Source: Lentisalinibacter salinarum (GTDB lineage: Bacteria > Pseudomonadota > Gammaproteobacteria > Steroidobacterales > Woeseiaceae). Taken from it: DNA of 64,000 nt. The notes beneath the pieces are model-generated. The model saw only the letters and a list, made by a program, of their open reading frames with translations. It did no database searches and was not told the origin of the DNA. The position numbers were made by a program, and so were the translations under genes. The stretch lies in contig NZ_JAPDRH010000002.1 in the NCBI RefSeq assembly GCF_040706555.1, positions 62,001 to 126,000 on the forward strand, given 5' to 3'. Below, piece after piece: positions 39,830-48,722 of this stretch. The number at the start of each line of letters is the position of its first letter. Position 1 is the stretch's first letter.

Positions 39830-40687
39830 GGCGCCGCGCCCGCCATTGCCGCGCTCGCCGCAATCGACGTCGCGGCAGAATTCCCTCACGGCGCGGTTGT
39901 AGGCGTCCGGTTCGCTGAGGTTGCCGAGATGCCCGCTTGCCGCCAGCACGACCTCGCGGGCGCCGGGCACCCTCTCGACAAGCAGCCGGGCGAGACGTCG
40001 CCGCGCCTCCGTCTCGCGAGCTCCGGTCAGAACCAGCAGGCGCAGTCCCGCGCCGGCGACGGCGCCGAGCACATCGTCCGACCAGGCATAGGCTTCGGGG
40101 CGAAAGCGCGCGAGATCCTCGCCCCGGTAGTCCGTCAGCATCTGTCGCAGCAGCGTCTCTGCTTCCGGGTGACCCTCGCCGACCCGCATCATGGGATGAC
40201 GCAGCCAGCGGCGCCGGACTTCGTCCATGCGGCCCTCGGCCGCCAGCGCCGCGTACTCGGTAACGGGGATGCGCTCTTCGTCCGGGCCGCCCGGGTCCTC
40301 ACCGTCCACCGCGGCGCCCTGCAGGATCAGCGAGCGCAGCCGGCCGGGGTGCCGTGCCGCATAGCGGAGCGCGATGCGCCCGCCCTGGGACATGCCGAGC
40401 AGGTGAAACGGACCGCCGATCAGCTGCCGGGCGATGGCGTCGATGTCCCCGGTCTCCCGCGAGAGGTCGGGTTCGCCCCCGGACAGGCCGAAGCCCCGGC
40501 GGTCGAACGCGATCACGCGGAAATCCCTGGACAGTGCCTCTGTCTGGGGGCGGAAGACGCGGTGGTCCATCGCCCAGCCGTGCACCAGCAGTAACGGCGC
40601 GCCCACGCCGACCGCCTCGACGTGCAGGCGCGCCCCGTCCGAGACCACCTCGTGGGAGCGGGTCACCGCCGGCGCCTCCGCCGCCAT
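39806..40687 (-). CDS. alpha/beta hydrolase (3-oxoadipate enol-lactonase-like fold)
   Basis: A 293-residue cytoplasmic hydrolase. Motifs: LLLVHGWAMDHRVF, VIAFDRRGFGLSGG, nucleophile LLGMSQGGRIALRYAA (Ser in GMSQG), Asp in LVLTGARETEA region and His in LAASGHLGNLSEP. The ATG at 40687 overlaps the upstream citryl-CoA-lyase-like stop by one base, so the two are translationally coupled. Enol-lactonase or carbon-carbon hydrolase function is possible; substrate unknown. Confidence 0.88.
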   Translation of the reverse strand: MAAEAPAVTRSHEVVSDGARLHVEAVGVGAPLLLVHGWAMDHRVFRPQTEALSRDFRVIAFDRRGFGLSGGEPDLSRETGDIDAIARQLIGGPFHLLGMSQGGRIALRYAARHPGRLRSLILQGAAVDGEDPGGPDEERIPVTEYAALAAEGRMDEVRRRWLRHPMMRVGEGHPEAETLLRQMLTDYRGEDLARFRPEAYAWSDDVLGAVAGAGLRLLVLTGARETEARRRLARLLVERVPGAREVVLAASGHLGNLSEPDAYNRAVREFCRDVDCGERGNGGRGASVPGAAD

Positions 40688-41454
40688 CACGGCTCGTAGT
40701 CGACGGCCTCCTGGGCCGCCTCCCAGATGGCCGGGGCTGCCGGCTCGGACATCTCCTCGAAGACGTGCCCGACCAGCCCTGCGCAGCGGGCCGTCAGCAC
40801 CACCCCGCGCATGAGCCGGGAAGGGATGCCGGCCTCCGCCATGGCAGCCGCCATCGCCGCGCTGATGTTGGTCACCAGGGGCTTGCCCAGTTCCTCGCGC
40901 AGCGCGTCCTGCAACAGATACATCGCGTCGATGGCCTCGCCGCCGGCGCCGGCCGCGCGCACGATCTCCAGCAACCGCTCGACCCGGGGGTCTTTCGTCT
41001 GGTGGATGGGGTGGCCGAAGCCGGGTATCGGCCGGCGGATGCTGCGATAGCTCCGCACCTGCTCGAGCGCCCTCGCCTTGCGCTCCGACTCGGCCGCCTC
41101 GAGGATCCGCTCCAGCACCGCGCCGCACTCGCCCGCTGTGCCCGCATAACGGTCGCCGACGCCCAGCAGACCGGCCACCACCGCGCCCTGGAAGGACTCC
41201 GGCGCGCCGTAGTGCGTGAGCCGGCTCACCACCGCCGAAGGCACCATGCCGTGCTCCATGATCGTAACCATGACCGCATCGACGATGCGCACCTGGGTCT
41301 CGCTGGGCTCCTTTCCGAGCGCCTGGAGCAGCATCAGCTGTGTAAAACTGTAGCTGCCCATGATGTCGGTCACGAGATTCCGGCCGCGGATCAGGATGTT
41401 GTCCGCGTCGTAGCCGCAGATGCCCGTGCGCCCCGTCGTGCTCTGGTCTGACAT
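40687..41454 (-). CDS. citryl-CoA lyase-like protein (short citrate synthase superfamily) with altered active site
   Basis: A 255-residue protein of the citrate synthase fold, the size of stand-alone citryl-CoA lyase. Expected motifs are present: IMEHGMVPSAVVSRLTHYGAPESFQGAVVAGLLGVGDRYAGTAGECG and the His motif GFGHPIHQTKDPRV. The catalytic Asp usually found in NVD is replaced: the segment reads VTNISAAMAA, with Ser at that position. It may cleave a different acyl-CoA or lack lyase activity. ATG 41454 follows GGAGGGGA. It begins an operon with the hydrolase. Confidence 0.85.
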   Translation of the reverse strand: MSDQSTTGRTGICGYDADNILIRGRNLVTDIMGSYSFTQLMLLQALGKEPSETQVRIVDAVMVTIMEHGMVPSAVVSRLTHYGAPESFQGAVVAGLLGVGDRYAGTAGECGAVLERILEAAESERKARALEQVRSYRSIRRPIPGFGHPIHQTKDPRVERLLEIVRAAGAGGEAIDAMYLLQDALREELGKPLVTNISAAMAAAMAEAGIPSRLMRGVVLTARCAGLVGHVFEEMSEPAAPAIWEAAQEAVDYEP

Positions 41455-41475
41455 CGTCTCCCCTCCGTCGACACG

Positions 41476-41511
41476 TTTTCGCATAGCGAAGTTGAATTCG
41501 GTATGCGAAAA
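41476..41511. promoter_or_regulatory. 36-bp palindromic operator candidate between divergent catabolic arms
   Basis: Perfect 10-bp arms TTTTCGCATA (41476-41485) and TATGCGAAAA (41502-41511) flank a 16-base spacer that itself pairs at CGAA/TTCG; 15 of 18 positions are symmetric. It lies between the citryl-CoA-lyase-like gene (minus) and TonB receptor 2 (plus), overlapping a TTGAAT/TATAGC promoter-like pair. The nearby IclR-family regulator is the natural candidate binder; this is inference. Confidence 0.65.
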
Positions 41512-41562
41512 TTATAGCATCCCGCCCATCCTGTCCAAAATCAGCTCGGGGGAGAGTCAAGA

Positions 41563-43788
41563 ATGAAGCTATCGACCAGGATCGCTCTGTGCCTGCTGGC
41601 ACCGACGCTCGCCGTGCCCTTCGTCGAGGTCCGCGCCCAGGGGCAGGTCATCGAGGAAGTGGTGGTCACCGCCCGCAAACGCGCGGAATCGCTGGAAGAC
41701 ATCCCGGTCTCCGCGCGGGCATTCACGGCCGACGAGATCGAGTCCGCCGGCATCAACACGCCCCAGGACTTCATCCAGCTGACCCCGAACGTCACGCTGG
41801 TCCAGACCCAGAACGCGGGCAATTCCTTCATCAACATCCGCGGCGTCTCCCAGGCGCGCAACAGCGAGATGTCGGCTGCGGTACTCGTGGATGGCGTGCT
41901 GATGGCCAATCCGGCCCAGTTCAACCAGCAGCTGTTCGACATTCAGCAGATCGAGGTCCTGCGCGGGCCCCAGGGCGCGCTGTACGGGCGCAATGCCATC
42001 GGCGGCGCCATCACCATCGTGACCAAGCAGCCGACCGACGAGCTGGAGGGCCGCATGGAACTCGGCGCCGACGACGGGCCGGGCTTCACCGCCCGCGGTG
42101 CGGTCAGCGGGCCGGTCGGCGGCAGCGAAACGCTCAAGTTCCGCGCCTCCGCTTCCTACGTGGACACGGACGGATGGATCGAGAACGAATTCCTGGACGA
42201 GGAAGCCGATCCCTACCGGGATATCTCCGGCCGTTTCAAGCTGCTGTGGGAGCCGACGGACCGCTTCTCCGCAGACCTCCGGCTCTCCGCGTCGCAGCTC
42301 GACACCCAGGCGCTGTATTTCGTGATCGGCCCGGAGGCGGACGACACCGACATCCCGGTGCGCGTCAACAACCCGGGCAAGAACGAGCGCGACCTCTACA
42401 ACGCCACGCTGAAGCTCGACTACGAGGCCGACTTCGGCACGTTCACCTCGATCACCGCCTATGACGATCTCGAGGAGCTCCTGACCGGCGACCAGTTCAA
42501 CTTCGTGCCCCGAGAGGAATCCGTGGTGAACTTCTTCGACTTCGCGCCGCTCATCCGCGACCTGACCGGCGATGAGTTCGTGGACCTCAGCCAGACCCAG
42601 TACCTCGAGTCCGACGCCATCAGTCAGGAGTTCCGCTTCACCTCGCCGGCCGAGAACCGCCTGCGCTGGATCGCCGGCACCTACTTCATCCAGACGGACC
42701 GGTTCATCTCCACCGGCAACATGATCGACCGCGGCAACGGCGTGCCCGACGTCACCACCGAGCCGAGCGTCTCGGTGTTCGTCGACCCCACGGATCCGAG
42801 CCCCCAGTTCGGCCTGCTGGTGGACGAGCAGGACAACTTCGCCTGGGCGGTCTTCGGCGAGATCGCCTACGACCTCACGGACACCTTCGAGGCGTCGGTA
42901 TCCCTGCGCTATGACGAGGACGAGCGCGAGAACACCACGCTGACCGAGCCGCTGTACGACCCGACCGGCGGCCTCACGACCTTCGGCGAGGTGCGCAAGG
43001 AGACCTGGGACGCCTGGCAGCCCAAGGTCACGCTGACCTGGCAGCCGAGCGACGCGATGACGATCTACGGCGGCTACAGCCGCGGCTTCCGGAGCGGCGG
43101 CTTCAACCAGTCCGGCGTCGGCGGCGCGGTGCCCGAACCCGGCGTCGAAGACATCTTCGAAGAGCAGATCGCGGACACCTGGGAGGCCGGCATCAAGGGC
43201 TCGTTCTGGGGCGGCCGGGCCAGCGGCTCCGCGAGCGTCTACTACACCGACTTCGAGAACGCGTACTTCTTCTTCTTCGATCCGGGTACCAGCACGCAGA
43301 ACCTGGGCAGCATCCCGGAGGTCACCTACCAGGGCCTGGAGATCGAGGCCAGCGCGCTGGTGACGGACAACCTCAGCGTGAACTTCGGCCTCGGCTACAC
43401 CGACAGCGAGATCGAGCGTGCGGCCGACCCTGCCGACAACGGCAACCAGGCGCCGCTCGTCTCGGAGTACACGCTGAATCTGGGCCTGCTCTATCAGCGG
43501 CCCACCGAACTCTTCGGCGGCGTGAACGGCGTCGTACGGGTCGACTACCAGCGCACCGGCGACACGTGGTGGGATCCGGGCAACATCTCCGTGCGCAGCC
43601 CCTACGACCTGGTGGACGTGCGCGTCGGCGTGGAGATGCCCGACGACTGGTCGCTGATGCTGTGGGCGAAGAATGCCTTCGATGAGGAATACAATACCGA
43701 GTTCTCGCCGGGTCCCGTGCCGGGGGCGAACTTCCTCTGGCCGGGCATGCCGAGGCGCTGGGGCGTCGAGTTCTCCAAGCGCTTCTGA
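41563..43788 (+). CDS. TonB-dependent outer-membrane receptor 2
   Basis: A 741-residue receptor with a signal peptide (MKLSTRIALCLLAPTLAV to VEVRA), TonB-box entry IEEVVVTARKRAESLEDIPVSARAF, plug motifs INIRGVSQARN and QQIEVLRGPQGALYGRNAIGGAITIV, and a barrel ending GVEFSKRF with the usual C-terminal Phe. The ATG follows GGGGGAG. It heads the plus-strand arm of the catabolic cluster, so it likely imports the compound degraded there. Confidence 0.95.
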   Translation: MKLSTRIALCLLAPTLAVPFVEVRAQGQVIEEVVVTARKRAESLEDIPVSARAFTADEIESAGINTPQDFIQLTPNVTLVQTQNAGNSFINIRGVSQARNSEMSAAVLVDGVLMANPAQFNQQLFDIQQIEVLRGPQGALYGRNAIGGAITIVTKQPTDELEGRMELGADDGPGFTARGAVSGPVGGSETLKFRASASYVDTDGWIENEFLDEEADPYRDISGRFKLLWEPTDRFSADLRLSASQLDTQALYFVIGPEADDTDIPVRVNNPGKNERDLYNATLKLDYEADFGTFTSITAYDDLEELLTGDQFNFVPREESVVNFFDFAPLIRDLTGDEFVDLSQTQYLESDAISQEFRFTSPAENRLRWIAGTYFIQTDRFISTGNMIDRGNGVPDVTTEPSVSVFVDPTDPSPQFGLLVDEQDNFAWAVFGEIAYDLTDTFEASVSLRYDEDERENTTLTEPLYDPTGGLTTFGEVRKETWDAWQPKVTLTWQPSDAMTIYGGYSRGFRSGGFNQSGVGGAVPEPGVEDIFEEQIADTWEAGIKGSFWGGRASGSASVYYTDFENAYFFFFDPGTSTQNLGSIPEVTYQGLEIEASALVTDNLSVNFGLGYTDSEIERAADPADNGNQAPLVSEYTLNLGLLYQRPTELFGGVNGVVRVDYQRTGDTWWDPGNISVRSPYDLVDVRVGVEMPDDWSLMLWAKNAFDEEYNTEFSPGPVPGANFLWPGMPRRWGVEFSKRF

Positions 43789-43829
43789 GCAACCCCGAAG
43801 CAGACGGAACAGACGAGGAGTTTCAGACC

Positions 43830-44369
43830 ATGCAAGCACCGAGAGTAGATTCCAGACTCCACCACAACGCCCACGTCACCCGCGACCTGGAGGCCGTGCG
43901 GCACTTCTACGAGGACATCATCGGCTTCCCGCTGACGGCGACCTGGTGCGAGAAGACCGACCTCTTCGGCAAGGAGCGGGTGTACGCGCACTGCTTCTTC
44001 GACATCGGCGACGGCGAGGCGCTGGCCTTCTTCCAGTTCGCCGACGAGGAGGACGCCGAGGAGTTCGGCCCCGAGCTGCCGCTGTCCGGCTTCCGCCACC
44101 TGGCACTCAAGGTGGACCAGGAGAGCCAGGACGGCATCAAGGAGCGCCTCGAGGCCGCCGGCTACAAGGAGCCGGACATGTACATTCTGAATCACGGCTA
44201 CTGCTATTCGCTGTACGTGTTCGACCCGGCGAAGCTGCTGGTGGAGTTCACCGTCGACCACCCGGATGTGGACAAGATCAATGCCGACCAGCTGCCGAAG
44301 GCACACAGCGAACTGAAGCGCTGGCTGGCGGGCGATCACACGCCCAATAACGAGCAGTACCACCGCTAG
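43830..44369 (+). CDS. VOC (vicinal oxygen chelate) family protein
   Basis: A 179-residue protein with one complete VOC domain pattern. Candidate metal ligands are His15 (NAHVTRDLEAVRHFY), His in GFRHLALKV and Glu in LLVEFTVD, the His-His-Glu arrangement of several VOC enzymes. An unusual acidic patch (FADEEDAEEF) and a helical C-terminal tail follow. It could be an extradiol dioxygenase-like, epimerase-like or glyoxalase-like enzyme. GAGGAG lies upstream. It follows TonB receptor 2 by 41 bases. Confidence 0.88.
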   Translation: MQAPRVDSRLHHNAHVTRDLEAVRHFYEDIIGFPLTATWCEKTDLFGKERVYAHCFFDIGDGEALAFFQFADEEDAEEFGPELPLSGFRHLALKVDQESQDGIKERLEAAGYKEPDMYILNHGYCYSLYVFDPAKLLVEFTVDHPDVDKINADQLPKAHSELKRWLAGDHTPNNEQYHR

Positions 44370-44420
44370 TCGTACAGCGGCCGCCTGACCGGCGGCCGGC
44401 ACCGCGGGCTCCCCACGACG

Positions 44421-44446
44421 GGGCCGGAGCACAGGAACTCCGGCCC
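44421..44446. repeat. 9-bp hairpin between VOC and flavodoxin-fold genes
   Basis: GGGCCGGAG (44421-44429) pairs perfectly with CTCCGGCCC (44438-44446) over an 8-base loop. No T run follows. It may attenuate or stabilise the upstream transcript. Confidence 0.6.
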
Positions 44447-44514
44447 GCGGACCCGCTCGGCCCGAGGCCGGAGAACAAGTCCTAACAACAGTGAGAGAAG
44501 CCGGGAGAGGAACC

Positions 44515-45099
44515 ATGTCCAGGAAGATCTGCATCGTCCACCACAGCGGCTACGGCCACACCGCGAAACAGGCGGCCGCCGTCGCCGAAGGCGTCCGCGC
44601 AGTCGACGGCGTCGCGTGCGTCGAACTCACCGTGGCGGACCTGGAGGAGGCCGAAGCCACGGGCTGGTCCGAACTGGACGCGGCCGCCGCCATCGTCTTC
44701 GGCAGCCCCACCTACATGGGCAGCGTCTCCGCCGACATGAAACGCTTCATGGAGGCTACTTCCGGCCGCTGGATGGAGCAGAAGTGGGCGGACAAGCTCG
44801 CCGCCGGCTTCACCAATTCCGGCTCCCAGAACGGCGACAAGCAGAACACGCTGGTCTCCTTCCTCACCCTCGCCGCTCAGCACGGCATGGTCTGGGTGAA
44901 TCTCAACCTGCTGCCCGGCAACAACAGCTCGAAGGGCAGCGTGGACGACGTGAACCGCCTCGGCGGCTCCCTGGGTGCCATGGCCCAGTCCAACGTGGAC
45001 GAGGGCCCCGATGTCTGCCCGCCCGAGGCCGATCTCGAGACCGCGCGCCGCCTGGGGCAGCGCGTCGCCGAGTGCGCGCTGCGCTGGAACCGCGGCTGA
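44515..45099 (+). CDS. flavodoxin-fold NAD(P)H oxidoreductase (WrbA/NQO-like)
   Basis: A 194-residue FMN-binding protein. N-terminal HHSGYGHTAKQAAAVAEGV is the phosphate-binding loop, and IVFGSPTYMGSVSADMKRFME and FTNSGSQNGDKQNTLVSFL match WrbA-type NADPH-dependent quinone reductases. The ATG 44515 follows GGGAGAGGAACC; a GTG at 44491 is less likely. It could reduce a quinone or aromatic intermediate of the cluster pathway. Confidence 0.9.
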   Translation: MSRKICIVHHSGYGHTAKQAAAVAEGVRAVDGVACVELTVADLEEAEATGWSELDAAAAIVFGSPTYMGSVSADMKRFMEATSGRWMEQKWADKLAAGFTNSGSQNGDKQNTLVSFLTLAAQHGMVWVNLNLLPGNNSSKGSVDDVNRLGGSLGAMAQSNVDEGPDVCPPEADLETARRLGQRVAECALRWNRG

Positions 45100-45145
45100 G
45101 CGCATGCCGACACAACAGGACCCGACACAACGAAGGTGGTCCCCC

Positions 45146-46486
45146 ATGATCTATGACAAAGCGACAGAGACACGCCCGGTAGAAGAGCAGTTCGCCCTGG
45201 ACCGGGAGACCTACCGGCGCCAGGTCGCCTACCTGTTCGGGAACTCCGCGTTCTATCAGCACAAGCTGCGCGAGGCCGGCTTCGACGACGCGGCCGCCGT
45301 GGGTGAGCTGGACGACATCGCGAAGCTGCCGTTCACCGAGAAGGACGAGCTGCGCGCCACCCAGGCCGACGCCCCGCCTTTCGGCGAGCACCTGGCGGCA
45401 CCGCCGGAGAAGCTCATGCGGGTGTTCAGCACCAGCGGCACGACCGGCGTGCCCTGCTACCTCGGGCTGACCCGCAACGACGTCGACGTCTACGCCACCA
45501 ATGTCGCACGCGGCTACACCGCCGCCGGCTTCTCGGCGGGCCAGCGCATCGCCGTCGGCTTCAACGCGGGACCGTTCGTCGCCGGCGCCGTCTACTACGG
45601 CTTCGACAAGATCGGCTGCACGGTCATCCCGGTGGGCACCGGCAACACCGAGCGGCTCGTCACGGCCATCCGCAACCTTAAGGCCACCGGCGTCAGCTGC
45701 ACGCCCTCCTACGGCCTGTATCTCATCGACTGGTGCCAGGAAAACGGCATCGACACCCGCTCCCTCGGGCTGACCAACATGATCACGGCGGGCGAACCCG
45801 GCGGCGGCGACCCGCTGGTGCGCGGCCGCATCGAGGAGGCCTTCGGCTGCAAGGTGCGCGAGTCCATGGGCATCGGCGACATCTCGCTCTCCGCCTGGGC
45901 GGAGGACGACGACGGCAACGGCATGCACTTCATGGCCCGCGGCTACGTCCACGTGGAGCTGATCGACCCCGCCGGCGGCGAGCCCATCCCCTGGGAAGAC
46001 GGCGCGGAGGGCGAACTGGTCTACACAGCACTACAGCGTGAGGCCATGCCGCTGCTGCGCTTCCGCAGCCGCGACCACGTGGTCGTGAACATGCAGGAGA
46101 ATCCCACCGGGCGCACCGGTCCGCGCATCCGCTGCGTCGGTCGCACCGACGACATGTTGATCGTGCGCGGCGTGAACCTCTTCCCCTCCGCCATCCGCAG
46201 CCTGCTGAAGGACTTCGCCCCCGACGTCGGCGGCCTGCTGCAGGTGCGCCCGAGAGAGCGCGGCGTGCTGCAGTCGCCGCCGCTGCCGGTCGTCGTCGAA
46301 CTCGGCGAAGGCATGTCGAGCGCGCCGGAAGGACTGGCCGACCGCATCAGGCAGGAAATCCGCTCGCGCCTGCTGGTGACCACCGACGTCGAGCTGGTTC
46401 CCTACGGCACGCTGCCGCGGGAGACCTACAAGTCCAAGCTGATAGACTACTCCAACGCCGACAAGAAGGAAGCCGCCTCCGGCTGA
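45146..46486 (+). CDS. phenylacetate-CoA ligase-like (PaaK-type) AMP-forming ligase
   Basis: A 446-residue ANL-superfamily ligase of the PaaK branch: FSTSGTTGVPCYLGLTRNDVDVYATN is the P-loop region, followed by ESMGIGDISLSAWAEDDDGNG, and the C-terminal RTDDMLIVRGVNLFPSAI and ETYKSKLIDYSN. PaaK members form aryl-acetyl-CoA or benzoyl-type thioesters; the substrate here is unknown. I start at ATG 45146 after AGGTGG; an upstream in-frame ATG at 45104 is possible. It is followed 6 bases on by the first MetE-like gene. Confidence 0.9.
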   Translation: MIYDKATETRPVEEQFALDRETYRRQVAYLFGNSAFYQHKLREAGFDDAAAVGELDDIAKLPFTEKDELRATQADAPPFGEHLAAPPEKLMRVFSTSGTTGVPCYLGLTRNDVDVYATNVARGYTAAGFSAGQRIAVGFNAGPFVAGAVYYGFDKIGCTVIPVGTGNTERLVTAIRNLKATGVSCTPSYGLYLIDWCQENGIDTRSLGLTNMITAGEPGGGDPLVRGRIEEAFGCKVRESMGIGDISLSAWAEDDDGNGMHFMARGYVHVELIDPAGGEPIPWEDGAEGELVYTALQREAMPLLRFRSRDHVVVNMQENPTGRTGPRIRCVGRTDDMLIVRGVNLFPSAIRSLLKDFAPDVGGLLQVRPRERGVLQSPPLPVVVELGEGMSSAPEGLADRIRQEIRSRLLVTTDVELVPYGTLPRETYKSKLIDYSNADKKEAASG

Positions 46487-46492
46487 ATCATC

Positions 46493-47527
46493 ATGGCATC
46501 CGCACTACCGCTCTTCCCCTGCACCATCGTCGGCAGCTATCCGCAGCCGGACTGGCTCATCGACCGGCAGAAGCTCTCGGGCCGCTTCCCGCCCCGCACC
46601 CGGGCGAAAGAGCTCTGGCGCATCGACGAGCAATTCCTGCAGCAGGCCCAGGACGATGCCACCCGCATCGCCATCCAGGACCAGGAGCGGGCCGGACTGG
46701 ACATCGTCTCCGACGGCGAGATCCGCCGCGAGAGCTACTCCAACCACTTCGCCACCGCGCTGGACGGCATCGACCTGGACAACCCGGGACAGGCGCTGGA
46801 CCGCAGCGGCGAGCCGGTGTTCGTGCCCCGTATCGTCGGCCCCATCCGCCGCCGGCACCCGGTGGGGGTCGACAGCCTGCGCTTCCTGCGAGCGAATACC
46901 GACCGGGCCGTGAAATTCACCGTGCCCGGTCCGTTCACCATGGCACAGCAGGCACAGAACGAGCACTATGCGACGGACCGGGAGGCGGCGCTCGCGTACG
47001 CGGACGCCGTGAACGCCGAGATCCGCGACCTGTTCGCCGCCGGCGCCGACGTCGTGCAGATCGACGAGCCCTACATGCAGGCGAGGCCCGACCAGGCCCG
47101 TGAATACGGCATCGAGGCGCTGAACCGGGCACTGGACGGCGTCGACGGCCGGACCTGCGTGCACATCTGCTTCGGCTACGCGGCGCTGATCCACGAGCGG
47201 CCGGAGGGTTACTCCTTCCTGCCCGAGTTCTCCGGCGCCTGCTGCAGCCAGGTCTCCATCGAGACCGGCCAGTCGAACCTCGACTGCTCGGTGCTCGCGT
47301 CGCTGCCGGACAAGGAGATCCTGCTCGGCGTGCTGGACCTCTCGAGCAATGAGGTGGAGTCGGTGGAGACGATCAAGGAGCGCGTGCGCCGGGCGCTGGA
47401 CCATGTCGACGCCGAACGCATCCTGCTCGCGCCCGACTGCGGCATGAAGTATCTCAGCCGCGAGGCCGCCTTCGGCAAGCTCGCGGCCATGTCGAAGGCC
47501 GCGGCCGAACTGCGCGCCGAGGCCTGA
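46493..47527 (+). CDS. MetE-like zinc methyltransferase-fold protein 1
   Basis: A 344-residue TIM-barrel protein resembling the C-terminal domain of cobalamin-independent methionine synthase. The zinc ligands are visible: His and Cys in VHICFGY and Cys in APDCGMKYL. Length shows it lacks the N-terminal MetE domain. Stand-alone members include methionine synthases in archaea and epoxyalkane:CoM transferases; the latter act on alkyl adducts with a thiol. Context here (CoA ligase, importer) argues for a catabolic thiol or methyl transfer rather than housekeeping, but this is inferred. Confidence 0.88.
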   Translation: MASALPLFPCTIVGSYPQPDWLIDRQKLSGRFPPRTRAKELWRIDEQFLQQAQDDATRIAIQDQERAGLDIVSDGEIRRESYSNHFATALDGIDLDNPGQALDRSGEPVFVPRIVGPIRRRHPVGVDSLRFLRANTDRAVKFTVPGPFTMAQQAQNEHYATDREAALAYADAVNAEIRDLFAAGADVVQIDEPYMQARPDQAREYGIEALNRALDGVDGRTCVHICFGYAALIHERPEGYSFLPEFSGACCSQVSIETGQSNLDCSVLASLPDKEILLGVLDLSSNEVESVETIKERVRRALDHVDAERILLAPDCGMKYLSREAAFGKLAAMSKAAAELRAEA

Positions 47528-47540
47528 CGGAGAAGACATC

Positions 47541-48689
47541 ATGAGCACCGGTGCCGACCGCATACTGACCACTCACACCGGCAGCCTGCCCCGCCCGGAC
47601 GACCTCATCCGCATCATGTGGGCGAAAGGGGACGGCATCCCGGTGGACGAGGCGGCGCTCGCCGAACGCGTGGCCAGCGCCGTGCAGGAGATGGTGGACC
47701 GCCAGGCCGCCGCCGGCATCGCAATCGTCAACGACGGCGAGATGTCCAAACCGAGCTACGCCACCTACGTGAAGGACCGGCTGCACGGCTTCGGCGGCGA
47801 ATCGGTGCAGAACTACTTCTTCGGCGACCTCGTCGACTATCCGAAGAGCGCGGAGATCGTGGCCGCCAACCCGGGGCGCCGCAAGCGCTCGGCGCCGGCC
47901 TGCAACGCACCCATCTCGGTGAACGACATGGAGGCGGCGGCACTCGATATGGTGAACCTGACGAACTCGGCGAAAGACGCCGACGTGGCGGGCATCTTCT
48001 CCAGCGCCGCCTCACCCGGCGTGGTCACCATCTTCTTCGGCAACGAGTACTACAAGACCGACGAGGAGTACGTCTTCGCGGTCGCCGAGGCCATGCGCCA
48101 CGAGTACGAGGCCATTGCCGCGGCCGGCGCGTACGTGCAGCTGGACTGCCCGGACCTCGCCATGGGCCGGCACTCGGCGTACGCGGAGATGGACCTCGCG
48201 CAGTACCGCAAGCGCGTCGCCATGAACATCGAGGCGCTGAACCATGCCGTGCGCAACATCCCGGAAGAAAAGCTCCGCATGCACCTGTGCTGGGGCAACT
48301 ACCCCGGCCCCCATCACTGCGACGTGGCCATGGGCGAGATCATCGACCTGGTGTGGAACGCGAAGCCGCGCACCATCCTGTTCGAGGCCGCCAACCCGCG
48401 CCATGCCCACGAGTGGGCCCTGTTCGAGACGGTGCAGGTGCCGGACGACAAGATACTCTGCCCGGGCTGCATCGAACCCCAGTCCAACTACATCGAGCAC
48501 CCGGAACTGGTGGCCCAGCGCATCGAGCGTTACGCGCGCCTGGTCGGCCGCGACCGCGTGATGGCCGGCGTCGACTGCGGCTTCAGCGTGCACGTGGGCA
48601 TGCAGGGCATCGACCCGGACGTGGCCTGGGGCAAGCTCGCCTCCCTGGCCGAAGGCGCGGCAATCGCGACGGACCGCCTCTGGGGCTGA
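47541..48689 (+). CDS. MetE-like zinc methyltransferase-fold protein 2
   Basis: A 382-residue relative of the preceding gene. Zinc ligands: His and Cys in MHLCWGNY, Glu in ILFEAANPRHAHEW, Cys in AGVDCGFSVHVG. It has a longer N-terminal lid (residues about 70-150) than its neighbour. The two are tandem, 13 bases apart, and diverged, so they may act as a pair of subunits or on successive steps. Its 3' end is followed 33 bases on by the convergent glycosyltransferase. Confidence 0.88.
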   Translation: MSTGADRILTTHTGSLPRPDDLIRIMWAKGDGIPVDEAALAERVASAVQEMVDRQAAAGIAIVNDGEMSKPSYATYVKDRLHGFGGESVQNYFFGDLVDYPKSAEIVAANPGRRKRSAPACNAPISVNDMEAAALDMVNLTNSAKDADVAGIFSSAASPGVVTIFFGNEYYKTDEEYVFAVAEAMRHEYEAIAAAGAYVQLDCPDLAMGRHSAYAEMDLAQYRKRVAMNIEALNHAVRNIPEEKLRMHLCWGNYPGPHHCDVAMGEIIDLVWNAKPRTILFEAANPRHAHEWALFETVQVPDDKILCPGCIEPQSNYIEHPELVAQRIERYARLVGRDRVMAGVDCGFSVHVGMQGIDPDVAWGKLASLAEGAAIATDRLWG

Positions 48690-48722
48690 AGAACAGCCGG
48701 AATTCTCCGGCGCGAACTCGCA

